The notes: generated by a model from the letters alone, not told the origin. Shown: positions 36,685 to 45,760, counted from the first letter of the stretch. The stretch: DNA of 64,000 bases from Lysobacter enzymogenes (GCF_023617245.1 NZ_CP067396.1:4278001-4342000); one strand, 5' to 3'. Numbers and translations: made by a program.

Positions 36685-37134
36685 TCACGGGCGCGACCGG
36701 CCCGTGCGCGGCGCGGCGGCCGCGCGCTTGGACGCCGCGGCGGGCTTCGCCGCGCCTTGCGGCGCGGCCCGGGCAACGCCGGCCGGCGCGCGCGACGCGC
36801 CCTTGGCCGCAGCCGCCGGGTCGGTTTCGGCGAACAGGATCGCGCGCAGCAGGCCGGGGAAACGCTGCTCCAGATCGTCGCAGCGCAAGGTGTTGAGATA
36901 CTGCGTTCCGGATTTCACCGTATGCACCAGCCCGGCCGAGCGCAGCACATCGAAATGGCGCGACAGCGTCGCCCGCGGCAACCCCAGCTCTTTTTCCTCG
37001 CTGACCCGGATGCACGACACCGGCCTGTCGCGGCTGAGCCCGCGCACCAGGGTCAGCCGCACCGGATCGGCCAGCGCGTACAGCACGGCGGTCAGTTCGA
37101 TGTCGGCGGTGGCGGGGTGATGCAGGGGTCTCAT
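36685..37134 (-). CDS. ArsR-family winged-helix transcriptional regulator
   Basis: 149 residues from the ATG at 37134 (a GTG 6 bp earlier is possible). Winged helix: ALADPVRLTLVRGLS, then recognition helix GLPRATLSRHFDVLRSAGLV and wing KSGTQYLNTLR. No cysteine pair of the ArsR/SmtB metal sites is obvious, so the ligand may not be a metal. The last 50 residues form an Ala/Lys/Arg/Pro tail absent from most relatives. A palindrome at 37179-37199 is its likely operator. Confidence 0.87.
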   Translation of the reverse strand: MRPLHHPATADIELTAVLYALADPVRLTLVRGLSRDRPVSCIRVSEEKELGLPRATLSRHFDVLRSAGLVHTVKSGTQYLNTLRCDDLEQRFPGLLRAILFAETDPAAAAKGASRAPAGVARAAPQGAAKPAAASKRAAAAPRTGRSRP

Positions 37135-37178
37135 GCTCACAGCTTGCTACAGGCGGCGCGCGCTCGCCATGGCTTCGA

Positions 37179-37199
37179 TAGTTCCAAATATCGGAACTA
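37179..37199. promoter_or_regulatory. Probable ArsR-family operator
   Basis: Perfect inverted repeat TAGTTCC-N7-GGAACTA centred 55 bp before the ArsR start codon, in an AT-rich island. Sites of the form GTTCC-N7-GGAAC are common upstream of ArsR-type autoregulated genes. The remaining 267 bp to the zincin gene show no further palindrome. Confidence 0.65.
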
Positions 37200-37466
37200 A
37201 CTTAGCACACCCGGCCGGTGCCGCGCCGCCGTCCTGTCCCTCGCGCCGCCGCGCTGTCCGTCTGGCGGCGCGTTCGCGCAATCGCGTCGGCCGCTGCGGC
37301 GGTTCCGTCGCCGGCCTCATCGCCTGAGAAAGCGCGCTCCTACACTGGCTGCTGTCGTCGGCCGCGCCGGCCCGCCGCGCCCGCGCGGCCGACGACCGAT
37401 CGCCCACAGCGGCCAGCGGACCGGCCCGCGTTGGATATTCCTGACGTTTTCCAAGAGGGAAGGAAG

Positions 37467-39140
37467 ATGAAATCACTCTGTATCGCAGGCCTGCTCCTGC
37501 TGACGATGGCGCCTGCCTGCAACGCGGCCGCCGCCGCGGTGAGTTTCGAAAGCGAACTCGACGCGCAACGCGCGCCGGCCAGCGCGCTGAGCGGACATAC
37601 CCGCCGCGCCGGCCGCGCCGAAGTGCAGCTCAAGTCCGTACTCGACGCGCGCAGCGCCGGCGCCGAGCCGCTGGAACTGGCGCTGTTCGCCGATGCCAGG
37701 TTCGCGCCCTCGTTCGTGCGCTGGATCGAACACGGCAACGGCGCGGCGACCTGGGTCGGCCGCATCGCCGACAGCGAAGGCGGCGGACAGGTGCTGCTGA
37801 CCATGAACGCCGAGCGCGTCTACGGCCGCATCGACGCCGGCACCGCCCAGTACGTGCTGGAAGGCCCGTTGTCGGGCAGCGCCGTGGTGCGCGAGATCGA
37901 TCCCGCATCGTTCGCTTCGCGCAACCTCGCCGAAGGCATCCACCAGCCGCATCCGGGCCTGGTCCCGGCGAAGCTGGCCGCGCCCGCGCTCGCGCCCGCG
38001 CAGGCGACGGCGCGCGGCGGCGACGGCGCCAAGAGCGATGCCGAGGACGTGCTCTATCCGGTCGACGTGCTGGTGCTGTACACCGGCCGCGTCAACCAAC
38101 TCCATGGCGGCGCCGCGGGCGGCCCGCCGGCACCAGGACTGGACGCCTATGTGCAGAGCCTGTTCGCCGACGCCAACCTGTCGTTCGCCAGCAGCGCCGT
38201 GCACCTGGGCGGGCTCAAGCGGGTCGCGCTGCTGCCTTCGAGCTTCAACGAACCCGCCGACGCCGGCTTCGACATCTGGAACACCACCCACGACCAGATG
38301 CGCGACAGCCTCGCCAGCTTCAGCAACCTCGACGCCTTGCGCATCCAGTACAACGCCGACGCCGTGGTGCTGCTGGTCGACGGCAACCGCATGACCGCGA
38401 CCTGCGGCCGCGCCAGCGTGCCCGCGCACCAGAGCGCCTTCAGCCAGTGGCGCGAATCGGTGGCCGTGGTCAGCGCCGGCTGCGCCGCCGGCGATCGCAC
38501 TTTCACCCATGAGATCGGCCACATCCTCGGCGGCCTGCACGAGGGCGAAGGCGGCGCGCATCCGCCGTCCAAGTACGCGCAGGGCTTCGTCAGCGCCGCC
38601 GGCGGCTTCCGCACCATCATGGCGATCGGCGCCGGCCTGCCCGGCGGCTGCACCACCGGCGGCTGCGCGCGCATCAACCGCTGGTCCTCGCCGTACCAGA
38701 GCTACAACGGCCATCCGCTGGGCAACGCCACCGCCGACATGGTCGAGGCGCTGCACTGGATGCTTCCGACGGTGTCGTACTACAGCAAGCGCGGCAACAT
38801 CGCCGTGCCCGGCGTGGCGCAGTCGGCGACCATGCAGACCTGCCAGAACATCGGCCACGGCCCCGGCGGCGAGGTGGTGGTGACGTCCACCACCTATGCC
38901 AACTGGTCGCCGGCGCCGGGCTTGAACGAGTTCTACCAGTTGCAGACCTCCGACGATCCCAATTTCAGCCACATGATCGGCCAGCCGGTTTACGAGCTCT
39001 ATCGCGGCGCGCGCACCGCCACCCGCATCGCCAATCCCGCCGTCATCAAGACCTACACCCGCCTTCGCGCCTGCAACAACGGCGTGGGCTGTTCGGTGAA
39101 GGCGGTCACCCGGCTGCCGACTTCGAACGCTTGCGACTGA
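37467..39140 (+). CDS. Secreted zincin metallopeptidase (M12/reprolysin-like)
   Basis: 557 residues; ATG at 37467 chosen since AGGGAAGGAAG precedes it and a signal peptide begins there (cleavage near residue 22). A propeptide-like region to about residue 185 is followed by the catalytic domain with VDVLVLYTGRV and the full metzincin motif H348-E-IGH352-ILGGLH358 (HExxHxxGxxH). IMAIGAG about 30 residues later may be the Met-turn. The C-terminal 150 residues have paired cysteines. A secreted endopeptidase of unknown target. Confidence 0.87.
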   Translation: MKSLCIAGLLLLTMAPACNAAAAAVSFESELDAQRAPASALSGHTRRAGRAEVQLKSVLDARSAGAEPLELALFADARFAPSFVRWIEHGNGAATWVGRIADSEGGGQVLLTMNAERVYGRIDAGTAQYVLEGPLSGSAVVREIDPASFASRNLAEGIHQPHPGLVPAKLAAPALAPAQATARGGDGAKSDAEDVLYPVDVLVLYTGRVNQLHGGAAGGPPAPGLDAYVQSLFADANLSFASSAVHLGGLKRVALLPSSFNEPADAGFDIWNTTHDQMRDSLASFSNLDALRIQYNADAVVLLVDGNRMTATCGRASVPAHQSAFSQWRESVAVVSAGCAAGDRTFTHEIGHILGGLHEGEGGAHPPSKYAQGFVSAAGGFRTIMAIGAGLPGGCTTGGCARINRWSSPYQSYNGHPLGNATADMVEALHWMLPTVSYYSKRGNIAVPGVAQSATMQTCQNIGHGPGGEVVVTSTTYANWSPAPGLNEFYQLQTSDDPNFSHMIGQPVYELYRGARTATRIANPAVIKTYTRLRACNNGVGCSVKAVTRLPTSNACD

Positions 39141-39166
39141 CGCGGCGCGAGCGGTTCGCGATACGC

Positions 39167-39196
39167 GGAAGGCGGCCGATGGCCGCCTTCCTTTTT
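39167..39196 (+). terminator. Terminator of the zincin gene
   Basis: Arms GGAAGGCGGCC and GGCCGCCTTCC around GAT, then five T. Confidence 0.92.
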
Positions 39197-39330
39197 CGCG
39201 CGACGCGCGTCGCGCCGCCCGCGATGCCCCGCCAGCCACGATCCGCAAAGCCCGCACCGGGCGCGGTCCTTTCGCCGTCACGCACCCAAGGCATAATCGC
39301 CGGCTTGTCCGTCCATCGCCCGGCCCGCCC

Positions 39331-41037
39331 ATGTCCAAGCTGCGTTCCGCCTCCGTCCTCCTCGTCCCCGCGCTGCTGACCGCCTGCGCGGCCGCCGCGC
39401 CGGCCACCCGCGCCGACGCGCCCTCGGCCGGCGTCGTCATCGACGTGCCGACGATCAAGCATCCGCAGGAAGAGACCCCGGCCTGGTGGTACCGCGACGG
39501 CGCCGCCCAGGCCGCGCAGCGCGGCGCGCCGGCGGCCAAGGCCCGCAACGTGATCCTGTTCGTCGGCGACGGCATGAGCCTGACCACGGTCGCCGCCGCG
39601 CGCATCCTCGCCGGCCAGCGCAAGGGCGCGCCCGGCGAGGAGAACCGGCTGAGCTGGGAGCGCTTCCCCGCGACCGCGCTGAGCAAGACCTACAACACCG
39701 ACTCGCAGACCCCCGATTCGGCCGGCACCATGAGCGCCATGGCCACCGGCGTGAAGACCCGCGCCGGCGTGCTCAGCATCGGCCAGAAGGGCGCGCGCGG
39801 CGACTGCGCGCAAGCGCTCAAGGCGCCGATGCTGACCCTGTGGGAACTCGCCGCCGGCAGCGGCCTGGCCACCGGCGTGGTCACCACCACCCGCGTCACC
39901 CACGCCACCCCGGGCGCGACCTTCAGCCACTCGGCCGACCGCAACTGGGAAAACGACATGGACCTGCCGGAGAAGGCCAAGGCCGACGGCTGCGTCGACA
40001 TCGCCCGGCAGATGATCGAAAGCCCGTACGGCACCGGCCCGGACGTGCTGATGGGCGGCGGCCGCGCCAACTTCATGACCGTCGAACAGCGCGATCCCGA
40101 ATACGACGACAAGGTCGGCCAGCGCCTCGACGGCCGCGACCTGATCGCCACCTGGAAGCAGCGCCATCCCGGCGGCAGCTACGTGTGGAACGCCAAGCAG
40201 CTGGCCGCGGCGCCGAAGGACCAGCCGCTGTTCGCCCTGTTCGAGCCCGACCACATGCAGTTCGAGCACGACCGCCCGCAGGACGGCGCCGGCGAGCCGT
40301 CGCTGAAGGACATGACGCTCGCGGCGATCGAGCGGCTCAAGCGCAATCCCAACGGCTACGTGCTGCTGGTCGAAGGCGGCCGCATCGACCACGCCCACCA
40401 CATGGGCAACGCCTACCGCGCGCTGACCGACACCATCGCCCTGAGCGAGGCGGTCGACGCGGCCAACCAGGCGACCTCGGCCGACGACACCCTGATCCTG
40501 GTCACCGCCGACCACTCCCACACCCTGAGCTTCGTCGGCTATCCGACCCGCGGCAACCCGATGCTCGGCAAGGTGCGCGGCACCAGCGGCGAGGACGGCG
40601 ACCCGAACGACTACGCCCGCGACTCGCTCGGCAAGCCCTACACCACGCTCAACTACAGCAACGGCCCGGGCTACACCGGCGCCAGCGCGCAGCAGCCCGA
40701 GGGCCCGCACACCTTCCCGCACACCGTCAGCGGCACGATGGAGATCGAGAAGGGCCGCCCGGACCTGACCAAGGTCGATACCGAGGCGCCCGACTACATG
40801 CAGGAAGCGCTGGTGCCGACCAGCAGCGAGACCCACGGCGGCGATGATGTCGGCATCTGGGCGCGCGGCCCCGGCAGCGCGGCGGTGCGCGGCAGCGTCG
40901 AGCAGAACACGATCTACCACTTCCTGCTGCAGTCCATGCCCAAGCTGCGCGCCTCGCTGTGCGCCAAGGGCGATTGCGACACGCACCAGGTGCCGGTGAC
41001 CCTGCCCAAGCCCGACGACTTCAAGAGCGCGCGCTGA
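39331..41037 (+). CDS. Alkaline phosphatase (PhoA superfamily)
   Basis: 568 residues, ATG at 39331, lipoprotein-type signal with LLTAC near residue 19. Metal and nucleophile motifs: NVILFVGDGMSLTTV near residue 73, S130 in TPDSAGTMSAMATGVK as phosphate acceptor, TRVTHATPGATFSH, LLVEGGRIDHAHH, and VTADHSHTL with C-terminal SSETHGGDDV. All Zn/Mg ligands of the family appear present. Releases phosphate from monoesters in the periplasm or at the surface. The gene is a single unit between two strong terminators. Confidence 0.95.
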   Translation: MSKLRSASVLLVPALLTACAAAAPATRADAPSAGVVIDVPTIKHPQEETPAWWYRDGAAQAAQRGAPAAKARNVILFVGDGMSLTTVAAARILAGQRKGAPGEENRLSWERFPATALSKTYNTDSQTPDSAGTMSAMATGVKTRAGVLSIGQKGARGDCAQALKAPMLTLWELAAGSGLATGVVTTTRVTHATPGATFSHSADRNWENDMDLPEKAKADGCVDIARQMIESPYGTGPDVLMGGGRANFMTVEQRDPEYDDKVGQRLDGRDLIATWKQRHPGGSYVWNAKQLAAAPKDQPLFALFEPDHMQFEHDRPQDGAGEPSLKDMTLAAIERLKRNPNGYVLLVEGGRIDHAHHMGNAYRALTDTIALSEAVDAANQATSADDTLILVTADHSHTLSFVGYPTRGNPMLGKVRGTSGEDGDPNDYARDSLGKPYTTLNYSNGPGYTGASAQQPEGPHTFPHTVSGTMEIEKGRPDLTKVDTEAPDYMQEALVPTSSETHGGDDVGIWARGPGSAAVRGSVEQNTIYHFLLQSMPKLRASLCAKGDCDTHQVPVTLPKPDDFKSAR

Positions 41038-41081
41038 GCCGCGCGGGCGCCGGCCGGTCGGTCGGCGCCGAGACAGAACCT

Positions 41082-41115
41082 ACGGCGGCCCGTGCGCGGG
41101 CCGCCGTTTTTTTTT
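41082..41115 (+). terminator. Terminator of the alkaline phosphatase gene
   Basis: ACGGCGGCCCG and CGGGCCGCCGT around TGCG, followed by a run of nine T. Confidence 0.95.
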
Positions 41116-41228
41116 GCGCGCCGAAAGCCAGCGCCGGCCGCGGCCTCGATCCGGCCCGCCCGCGCGGCCCAGATCCAGCGCGCGGGCGCCGCGCGCATCG
41201 GCGTCGCCGGTGCGCGCCGCATCGCCGA

Positions 41229-41519
41229 TCAGGAATAGATCCGGACCAACCTGATCGCCACGCCGATCAACTGCAGCGTCGTCGGCAGCAACAACGCCAG
41301 CACGAACACCAGCGGCCCCAGGTTCTTGAGGACGTTGCGATAACCGGCTTGGTACGTGAACGCCATCGACACGGCCACGATCCACCACACCTCGACGTCC
41401 TCTTTCCGGCCCGACGGCCCGAACAGCGACTGCCAGGCGGCGGCGTACATCGCGATGGCAATGAGCGCCAGGACGATCAACATCATCCATCGCTCTTGCT
41501 TGGGAGTAAAAGTCAACAT
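41229..41519 (-). CDS. Small hypothetical membrane protein
   Basis: 96 residues from the ATG at 41519 (MLTFTPKQERW). Three hydrophobic stretches: about 12-29, 42-58 and 68-92. Convergent with the phosphatase gene. Upstream (41520-41810) is GC-rich sequence in which I see neither gene nor promoter, before the DnaA-box-like array. Function unknown. Confidence 0.65.
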   Translation of the reverse strand: MLTFTPKQERWMMLIVLALIAIAMYAAAWQSLFGPSGRKEDVEVWWIVAVSMAFTYQAGYRNVLKNLGPLVFVLALLLPTTLQLIGVAIRLVRIYS

Positions 41520-41813
41520 CCTTTGTTCGCATCCGCCAGGGCGATGGGGCCGGCGCTGAAGCCGGGTTCGCCGCGCGCGGGCGGCGAGGCGGCCATTGTA
41601 GGGCGCGTCGTCGTCCGGCCGGCGCTTGCGGCCGGCGGCGGGCGAAGACGGCGGACGGCAGCCGATCGCGCCGGCCGCGCGGCGCGGTGCCGCGGTCGCG
41701 GCTTGCCCGCGTTCGGTGCGGAGCCGCTGCGGCCCATCTGAGGTGCGGCGCCACGCGCATGATCCGGACAAACGACCGCCTCCCTCGCGAAGGCTCCGGC
41801 TCCGATCTCCAAC

Positions 41814-42623
41814 GCGTGGGATCCGATCTCATGGCGCGTGTCCGCAGCCTTGTTCGCCGCCTGCGTGGACAGCCGAACGAGTTCGGCGGCCCCTGCCCCG
41901 GCTTTTTTGGCCCGCGACCGCCCCCAGCCGCGCTTCTCACCGATGGCGAAAATTTGACCAATCCTTGCGAACCCTTGCGGCATAAGGCGTGGAACCCGAT
42001 TCCACGGCGAGTGTCCGCAAGCTTGTCCACAGGCGGTGTGGACAGCTGCGCGGCTCATGCGCCGCGCGCGACGCGCCGGCTAGGCGATGCGTGGCGATCC
42101 GTCAAGCCGACGCGATTTTCGCCGTTTCCGGCGACTGGCCAAAATTTAGCCAAACTTGCGCAGGCCTTGTCGCATAAGGCGTGAAACCCGATTCCACGGA
42201 CAGTGTCCGCAAGTTTGTCCACAGGCAATGTGGATAGCGCCGCGCCGGAAATCCGCTTGCGCAGCGCGCGCCCGGCCGACGGCGTCGCGGTTCGCCCTGG
42301 ATTTGCAGGCCTTCCCGAGCCTGGACAAAAACTGTCCAAAGTCGCGAAAGCCCCGCCGCACAAGGCGTGAAACCCGATTCCAAGGCAACTGTCCGCATGG
42401 TTGTCCACAGCGCGTGTGGATAGCGCAGCGGCGTCGCGCGGAGTGAGAAACCCGACGCGGCCCGCGCGTGGAACCCGTGAAACTGCCGTGCAAAGCCAGG
42501 TCGGCGCGCTAGCCCCCAGCGTGGACAAAAATTGATCAATTTCGCGAAACGCTTGCGGCGCAAGGCGTGGAACCCGATTCCACGGCGTCTGTCCGCATGC
42601 TTGTCCACAGGCGCTGTGGAAAT
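41814..42623. repeat. Five-unit array with DnaA-box-like palindromes
   Basis: Units of about 100 conserved bases separated by about 90 variable bases recur at roughly 41814-41872 (degenerate), 41945-42045, 42136-42237, 42321-42423 and 42521-42623. Each full unit holds an AT-richer segment around AAAATTT or AAAAATTG, the palindrome GTGGAA-CCCGA-TTCCAC or a close variant, then TTGTCCACA facing a TGTGGA half. TTGTCCACA sits at 42023, 42215, 42401 and 42601; the facing copies read TGTGGACAG, TGTGGATAG, TGTGGATAG and TGTGGAAAT. TTGTCCACA is the DnaA box form used by GC-rich bacteria. No gene lies in 41520-42883. Confidence 0.85.
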
Positions 42624-42724
42624 CGAGGCGGCGCGCGAAGCGACAGCAAAGGCAAAACGGGTTTCGGCATCGCCAGCAACCACAGCGCTCCCCTCCCGCC
42701 GCGCCGAAATCGCAGCGCAGCGAC

Positions 42725-42813
42725 TGCAGGAGCGGCGCGAGCCGCGACCGCGGATCCGCGGCTACGACGGCAAGCGCGATGTCGCGGTCGCGGCTCCGCC
42801 GCTCTTGCAGGGG
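42725..42813. repeat. Inverted pair of REP-like GGAGCGGCGCGAGCCGCGACC elements
   Basis: Left arm at 42725-42752 (TGCAGGAGCGGCGCGAGCCG onward) and right arm at 42781-42813 (GGTCGCGGCTCCGCCGCTCT onward), reverse complements with a few mismatches. The same element is found at 44243, 45833-45968, 56991 and 57310. Confidence 0.75.
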
Positions 42814-42823
42814 CTTAAAAGCA

Positions 42824-42847
42824 AAACCCGGCTGGGAGGCCGGGTTT
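42824..42847 (-). terminator. Terminator of hemJ
   Basis: AAACCCGGC and GCCGGGTTT around TGGGAG; on the minus strand followed by TGCTTTTAAG. Fits the end of the hemJ-like gene at 42884. Confidence 0.82.
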
Positions 42848-42883
42848 CGTGATGTGGCGGCGGAGCTTCGTGGCTTCGGTTAC

Positions 42884-43336
42884 TCAGAACGGCTTGGCCA
42901 GCACCAGCCACACGATCGCGATCAGGGCCAGCAGCGGCAGCTCGTTGAACAGCCGCAGCGTGCGCGAGGACGGCAGCGCGCGGCCTTTGTCCAGGCCCTT
43001 GATCCAGCGGCCGGTGAAGCTGTAGTAGACCAGCAGCGCCACGACCAGGGTCAGCTTGGCGTGCAGCCAGCCGCCGACCGCGAACATCTGCGGCAGGCCG
43101 TCGCCGAACACGCGGTAGCCCTGCCACATCAGCAGGCCGCACAGGAACGCCAGGCCGAACATGATGTGGCCGAAGCGGTAGAGCTTGCGGCCCATCAGCG
43201 CCAGCCGCGCGCGCACCGCCGGCTCGCCTTGGCTCTCGGCGATGTTGACCAGGATCCGCGGCAGGTAGAAGACCGCGGCCATCCAGGCGATCACGAACAC
43301 GAGATGGAAGGTCTTGGTCCACAGATAGGCGTTCAT
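42884..43336 (-). CDS. hemJ: Protoporphyrinogen IX oxidase HemJ
   Basis: 150 residues, ATG at 43336. Four transmembrane helices; the opening LWTKTFHLVFVIAWMAAVFYLPRI and the Arg-Lys pair in GRKLYRFGHIMFGLAFLCG with HAKLTLVVALLVYYS carry the conserved His, Arg and Lys positions of the HemJ/UPF0093 family, which uses quinone to oxidise protoporphyrinogen in haem synthesis. Length is typical. Older annotation calls such proteins CopD-like. Single-gene unit with its own terminator. Confidence 0.87.
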   Translation of the reverse strand: MNAYLWTKTFHLVFVIAWMAAVFYLPRILVNIAESQGEPAVRARLALMGRKLYRFGHIMFGLAFLCGLLMWQGYRVFGDGLPQMFAVGGWLHAKLTLVVALLVYYSFTGRWIKGLDKGRALPSSRTLRLFNELPLLALIAIVWLVLAKPF

Positions 43337-43588
43337 CGCTGGCTTCCCGATACGAAACAGGTGGCGGTGCTGGGGCGCGGGCGGATCGCTCCGGACGTCG
43401 CTGGCGGCGCGGCCGGCAAGCGCGGGCGCCGCGCCCGCGCCGGCCGGCCGGCTGCGAGCGCTGCGAACCGGCGTAGCGGCCTCGGGCGCGCCCTGGCGCG
43501 CTAGGATGCCACGTTCCACGCAGCCCCAGCGCCCGGCCGCCGTCTCCGCAGGCGGCGCGCGGACGCCTCACCGAACGGCCGACACCGC

Positions 43589-44197
43589 ATGAGCAAACAC
43601 TACGACCGCGACTACTTCCAGCGCTGGTACCGCGATCCCGCGCTCAAGCACGAGGCCATCGGCGGCGCCGCGCGGCTGGCGCGCAAGGTCGCCTTGGCCG
43701 TGGCCGCCGCCGAGTACCACCTGGAACGCCCGATCCGCAGCGTGCTCGACATCGGCTGCGGCGAGGGCCCGTGGCGCGCGCCGCTGCTGAAGCTGCGTCC
43801 GCGCCTGCAGTATCTCGGATTCGACTCCAGCCAGTACGCGGTTGCGCGCTTCGGTCGCACCCGCAACCTGCACCTGGCCCGCTTCGGCGATTTCGAATTC
43901 CTGCGCCCGTGCGCGCCGGTCGACCTGTTGATCTGCAGCGACGTCATGCACTACCTGGACACGCGCGAGCTCGATCGCGGCCTGGCCGGCGTGGCCGAGC
44001 TGTGCGGCGGGGTGGCGTTCCTCGAAACCTTTACCCGCGAGGACGGGATCGAAGGCGACACCGACGGCTTCAAGCGCCGGCCCGCGAAGTTCTACCGCGA
44101 GCGCTTCGCCGCGCACGGGTTCCAGGCGCTGGGTTCGCACCTGTGGCTGGGGCCGGCGCTGGCGGGCGGGACGGCGGCGTTGGAGACCTCGGGCTGA
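43589..44197 (+). CDS. Class I SAM-dependent methyltransferase
   Basis: 202 residues, ATG at 43589. AdoMet-binding motif I is VLDIGCGEGPWRAPLL near residues 52-67, motif II LGFDSSQYAV, and post-motif DLLICSDVMHYLD. The beginning HYDRDYFQRWYRDP and ending FYRERFAAHGFQALGSHLWLG resemble small-molecule methyltransferases of xanthomonads. Substrate not recognisable. Divergent from hemJ over 252 bp. Confidence 0.85.
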   Translation: MSKHYDRDYFQRWYRDPALKHEAIGGAARLARKVALAVAAAEYHLERPIRSVLDIGCGEGPWRAPLLKLRPRLQYLGFDSSQYAVARFGRTRNLHLARFGDFEFLRPCAPVDLLICSDVMHYLDTRELDRGLAGVAELCGGVAFLETFTREDGIEGDTDGFKRRPAKFYRERFAAHGFQALGSHLWLGPALAGGTAALETSG

Positions 44198-44507
44198 GGC
44201 CGAAGATCGTCGCTGGCGTAGCGGTGGCGTCGTAAGCGCGATGGCGCGGTCGCGGCTCGCGCCGCTCCTACAGGGGCGGCCGCAGCTTCGGTCCTGACGG
44301 TAGGCGCTGCGCAAGCTGCGACCGCGGGGCAGCCGGTCGCGCCGAAAACGTGCCGAAACGGCCTCATCTCACACCTATCAGCGACCGCAACCGCGGTTTC
44401 ACGCGACGGCCATCGCAATCCGCTATGCTGCGCCGCAGCAAATCGTTGCCGCCGGTTGCGTTTACCCTCTCCCGCCAGCCCTGCCCGCCACTGAGAGTCC
44501 GACCCGA
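44198..44507. repeat. Upstream region of phaZ with REP-like elements
   Basis: 310 bp. Two REP-like units of the GCGGTCGCGGCTCGCGCCGC family lie at 44243-44276 and, degenerate, at 44301-44327 in the opposite direction. The rest, 44350-44507, should hold the phaZ promoter; I see no clear -35/-10 pair and no gene. Confidence 0.6.
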
Positions 44508-45755
44508 ATGCTGCTCTATCAGATGCACGAACTCGGCCGCGCCTGGATGGCCCCGATGACCTACTGGGCCGACGCCGGCGCCAAGATGTTCGCCGCGCCC
44601 GGCAGTTGGCTGTCGACCCTGCCCGGCGCCTCGCGCGTGGCGGCCGGGTGCGAGCTGCTCTACCGCATCGGCAAGGACTACGAAAAGCCCGAATTCGGCA
44701 TCCATTCGATCCAGATCGACGGCAACGCCTATCCGGTGATCGAGCGCGAGATGGCGCGCAAGCCGTTCTGCCGGCTGCTGCGCTTCAAGCGCTACGCCGA
44801 CGACGCCGGCAACATCGCCGAGCTCAAGGACGATCCGCCGGTGCTGGTGGTCGCGCCGCTGTCGGGCCACCACGCCACCTTGCTGCGCGACACCGTGCGC
44901 ACCCTGCTGCGCGACCACAAGGTCTACATCACCGACTGGATCGACGCGCGCATGGTGCCGAACGAGGAAGGCGCCTTCACCCTCGACGACTACATCGGCT
45001 ACATCCAGGACTTCATCCGCCAGATCGGTGCCGACAGCCTGCACGTGATCAGCGTCTGCCAGCCGACCGTGCCGGTGCTGGCGGCGGTGTCGCTGATGGC
45101 CGCGCGCGGCGAACCGACCCCGCGTTCGCTGGTGATGATGGGCGGCCCGATCGACACCCGCGAGAGCCCGACCCAGGTCAACGACCTGGCCGAGCACAAG
45201 CCGCTGTGGTGGTTCGAGAACAATCTGATCCACCACGTGCCGGCCAACTTCCCCGGCCGCGGCCGCCGCGTCTACCCGGGCTTCCTGCAGCACAGCGGCT
45301 TCGTGGCGATGAACCCGGAGCGGCATTTCCAGTCGCACTGGGATTTCTACCAGGACCTGCTCAAGGGCGACCTGGAAGACGCCGAATCGCACCGCCGCTT
45401 CTACGACGAATACAACGCCGTGCTCGACATGCCGGCCGAGTACTACCTCGACACCATCCGCGTCGTGTTCCAGGAACACCTGCTGCCGCGCGGCCTGTGG
45501 GACGTCGCCGGCGAACGCGTAAACCCCGGCGCGATCAACAACACCGCGCTGCTGACCATCGAAGGCGAGCTCGACGACATCTCCGGCCAGGGCCAGACCC
45601 GCGCCGCCCACACCCTGTGCACCGGCGTGGCCGAATCCCAGCGCCAGCACATCACCGTCGACGGCGCCGGCCACTACGGCATCTTCAGCGGCCGGCGCTG
45701 GCGCGAGCAGGTGTATCCGCAGGTGCGCGACTTCATCGCCCGCTACGCGGCCTGA
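44508..45755 (+). CDS. phaZ: Intracellular polyhydroxyalkanoate depolymerase
   Basis: 415 residues, ATG at 44508. Matches the PhaZ family of cytosolic PHB depolymerases: LYQMHELGRAWMAPM start, PPVLVVAPLSGHHATLLRDTVRTLL, and the lipase-box-like SVCQPTVP where C184 replaces Ser as nucleophile, as in Ralstonia PhaZ1. Asp in LTIEGELDD and His in VDGAGHYGIFSG complete the triad. Degrades stored polyhydroxybutyrate granules. No phaC or phasin gene is in the window. Confidence 0.93.
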   Translation: MLLYQMHELGRAWMAPMTYWADAGAKMFAAPGSWLSTLPGASRVAAGCELLYRIGKDYEKPEFGIHSIQIDGNAYPVIEREMARKPFCRLLRFKRYADDAGNIAELKDDPPVLVVAPLSGHHATLLRDTVRTLLRDHKVYITDWIDARMVPNEEGAFTLDDYIGYIQDFIRQIGADSLHVISVCQPTVPVLAAVSLMAARGEPTPRSLVMMGGPIDTRESPTQVNDLAEHKPLWWFENNLIHHVPANFPGRGRRVYPGFLQHSGFVAMNPERHFQSHWDFYQDLLKGDLEDAESHRRFYDEYNAVLDMPAEYYLDTIRVVFQEHLLPRGLWDVAGERVNPGAINNTALLTIEGELDDISGQGQTRAAHTLCTGVAESQRQHITVDGAGHYGIFSGRRWREQVYPQVRDFIARYAA

Positions 45756-45760
45756 GCCGC

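Noticed and set aside
41814..42623. The chromosomal origin oriC
   Set aside because: Box-like nonamers are there, but dnaA, dnaN, recF or gyrB do not flank it and there is no strong AT-rich unwinding region. A titration or secondary element is preferred.
42102..42683. Peptide repeats such as VDKxADxxRGIGFHAL on the minus strand of the DnaA-box-like array
   Set aside because: The units fall in different frames from copy to copy (steps 186-200, not multiples of 3), so no single protein would carry the repeat. The nucleotide palindromes explain the conservation.
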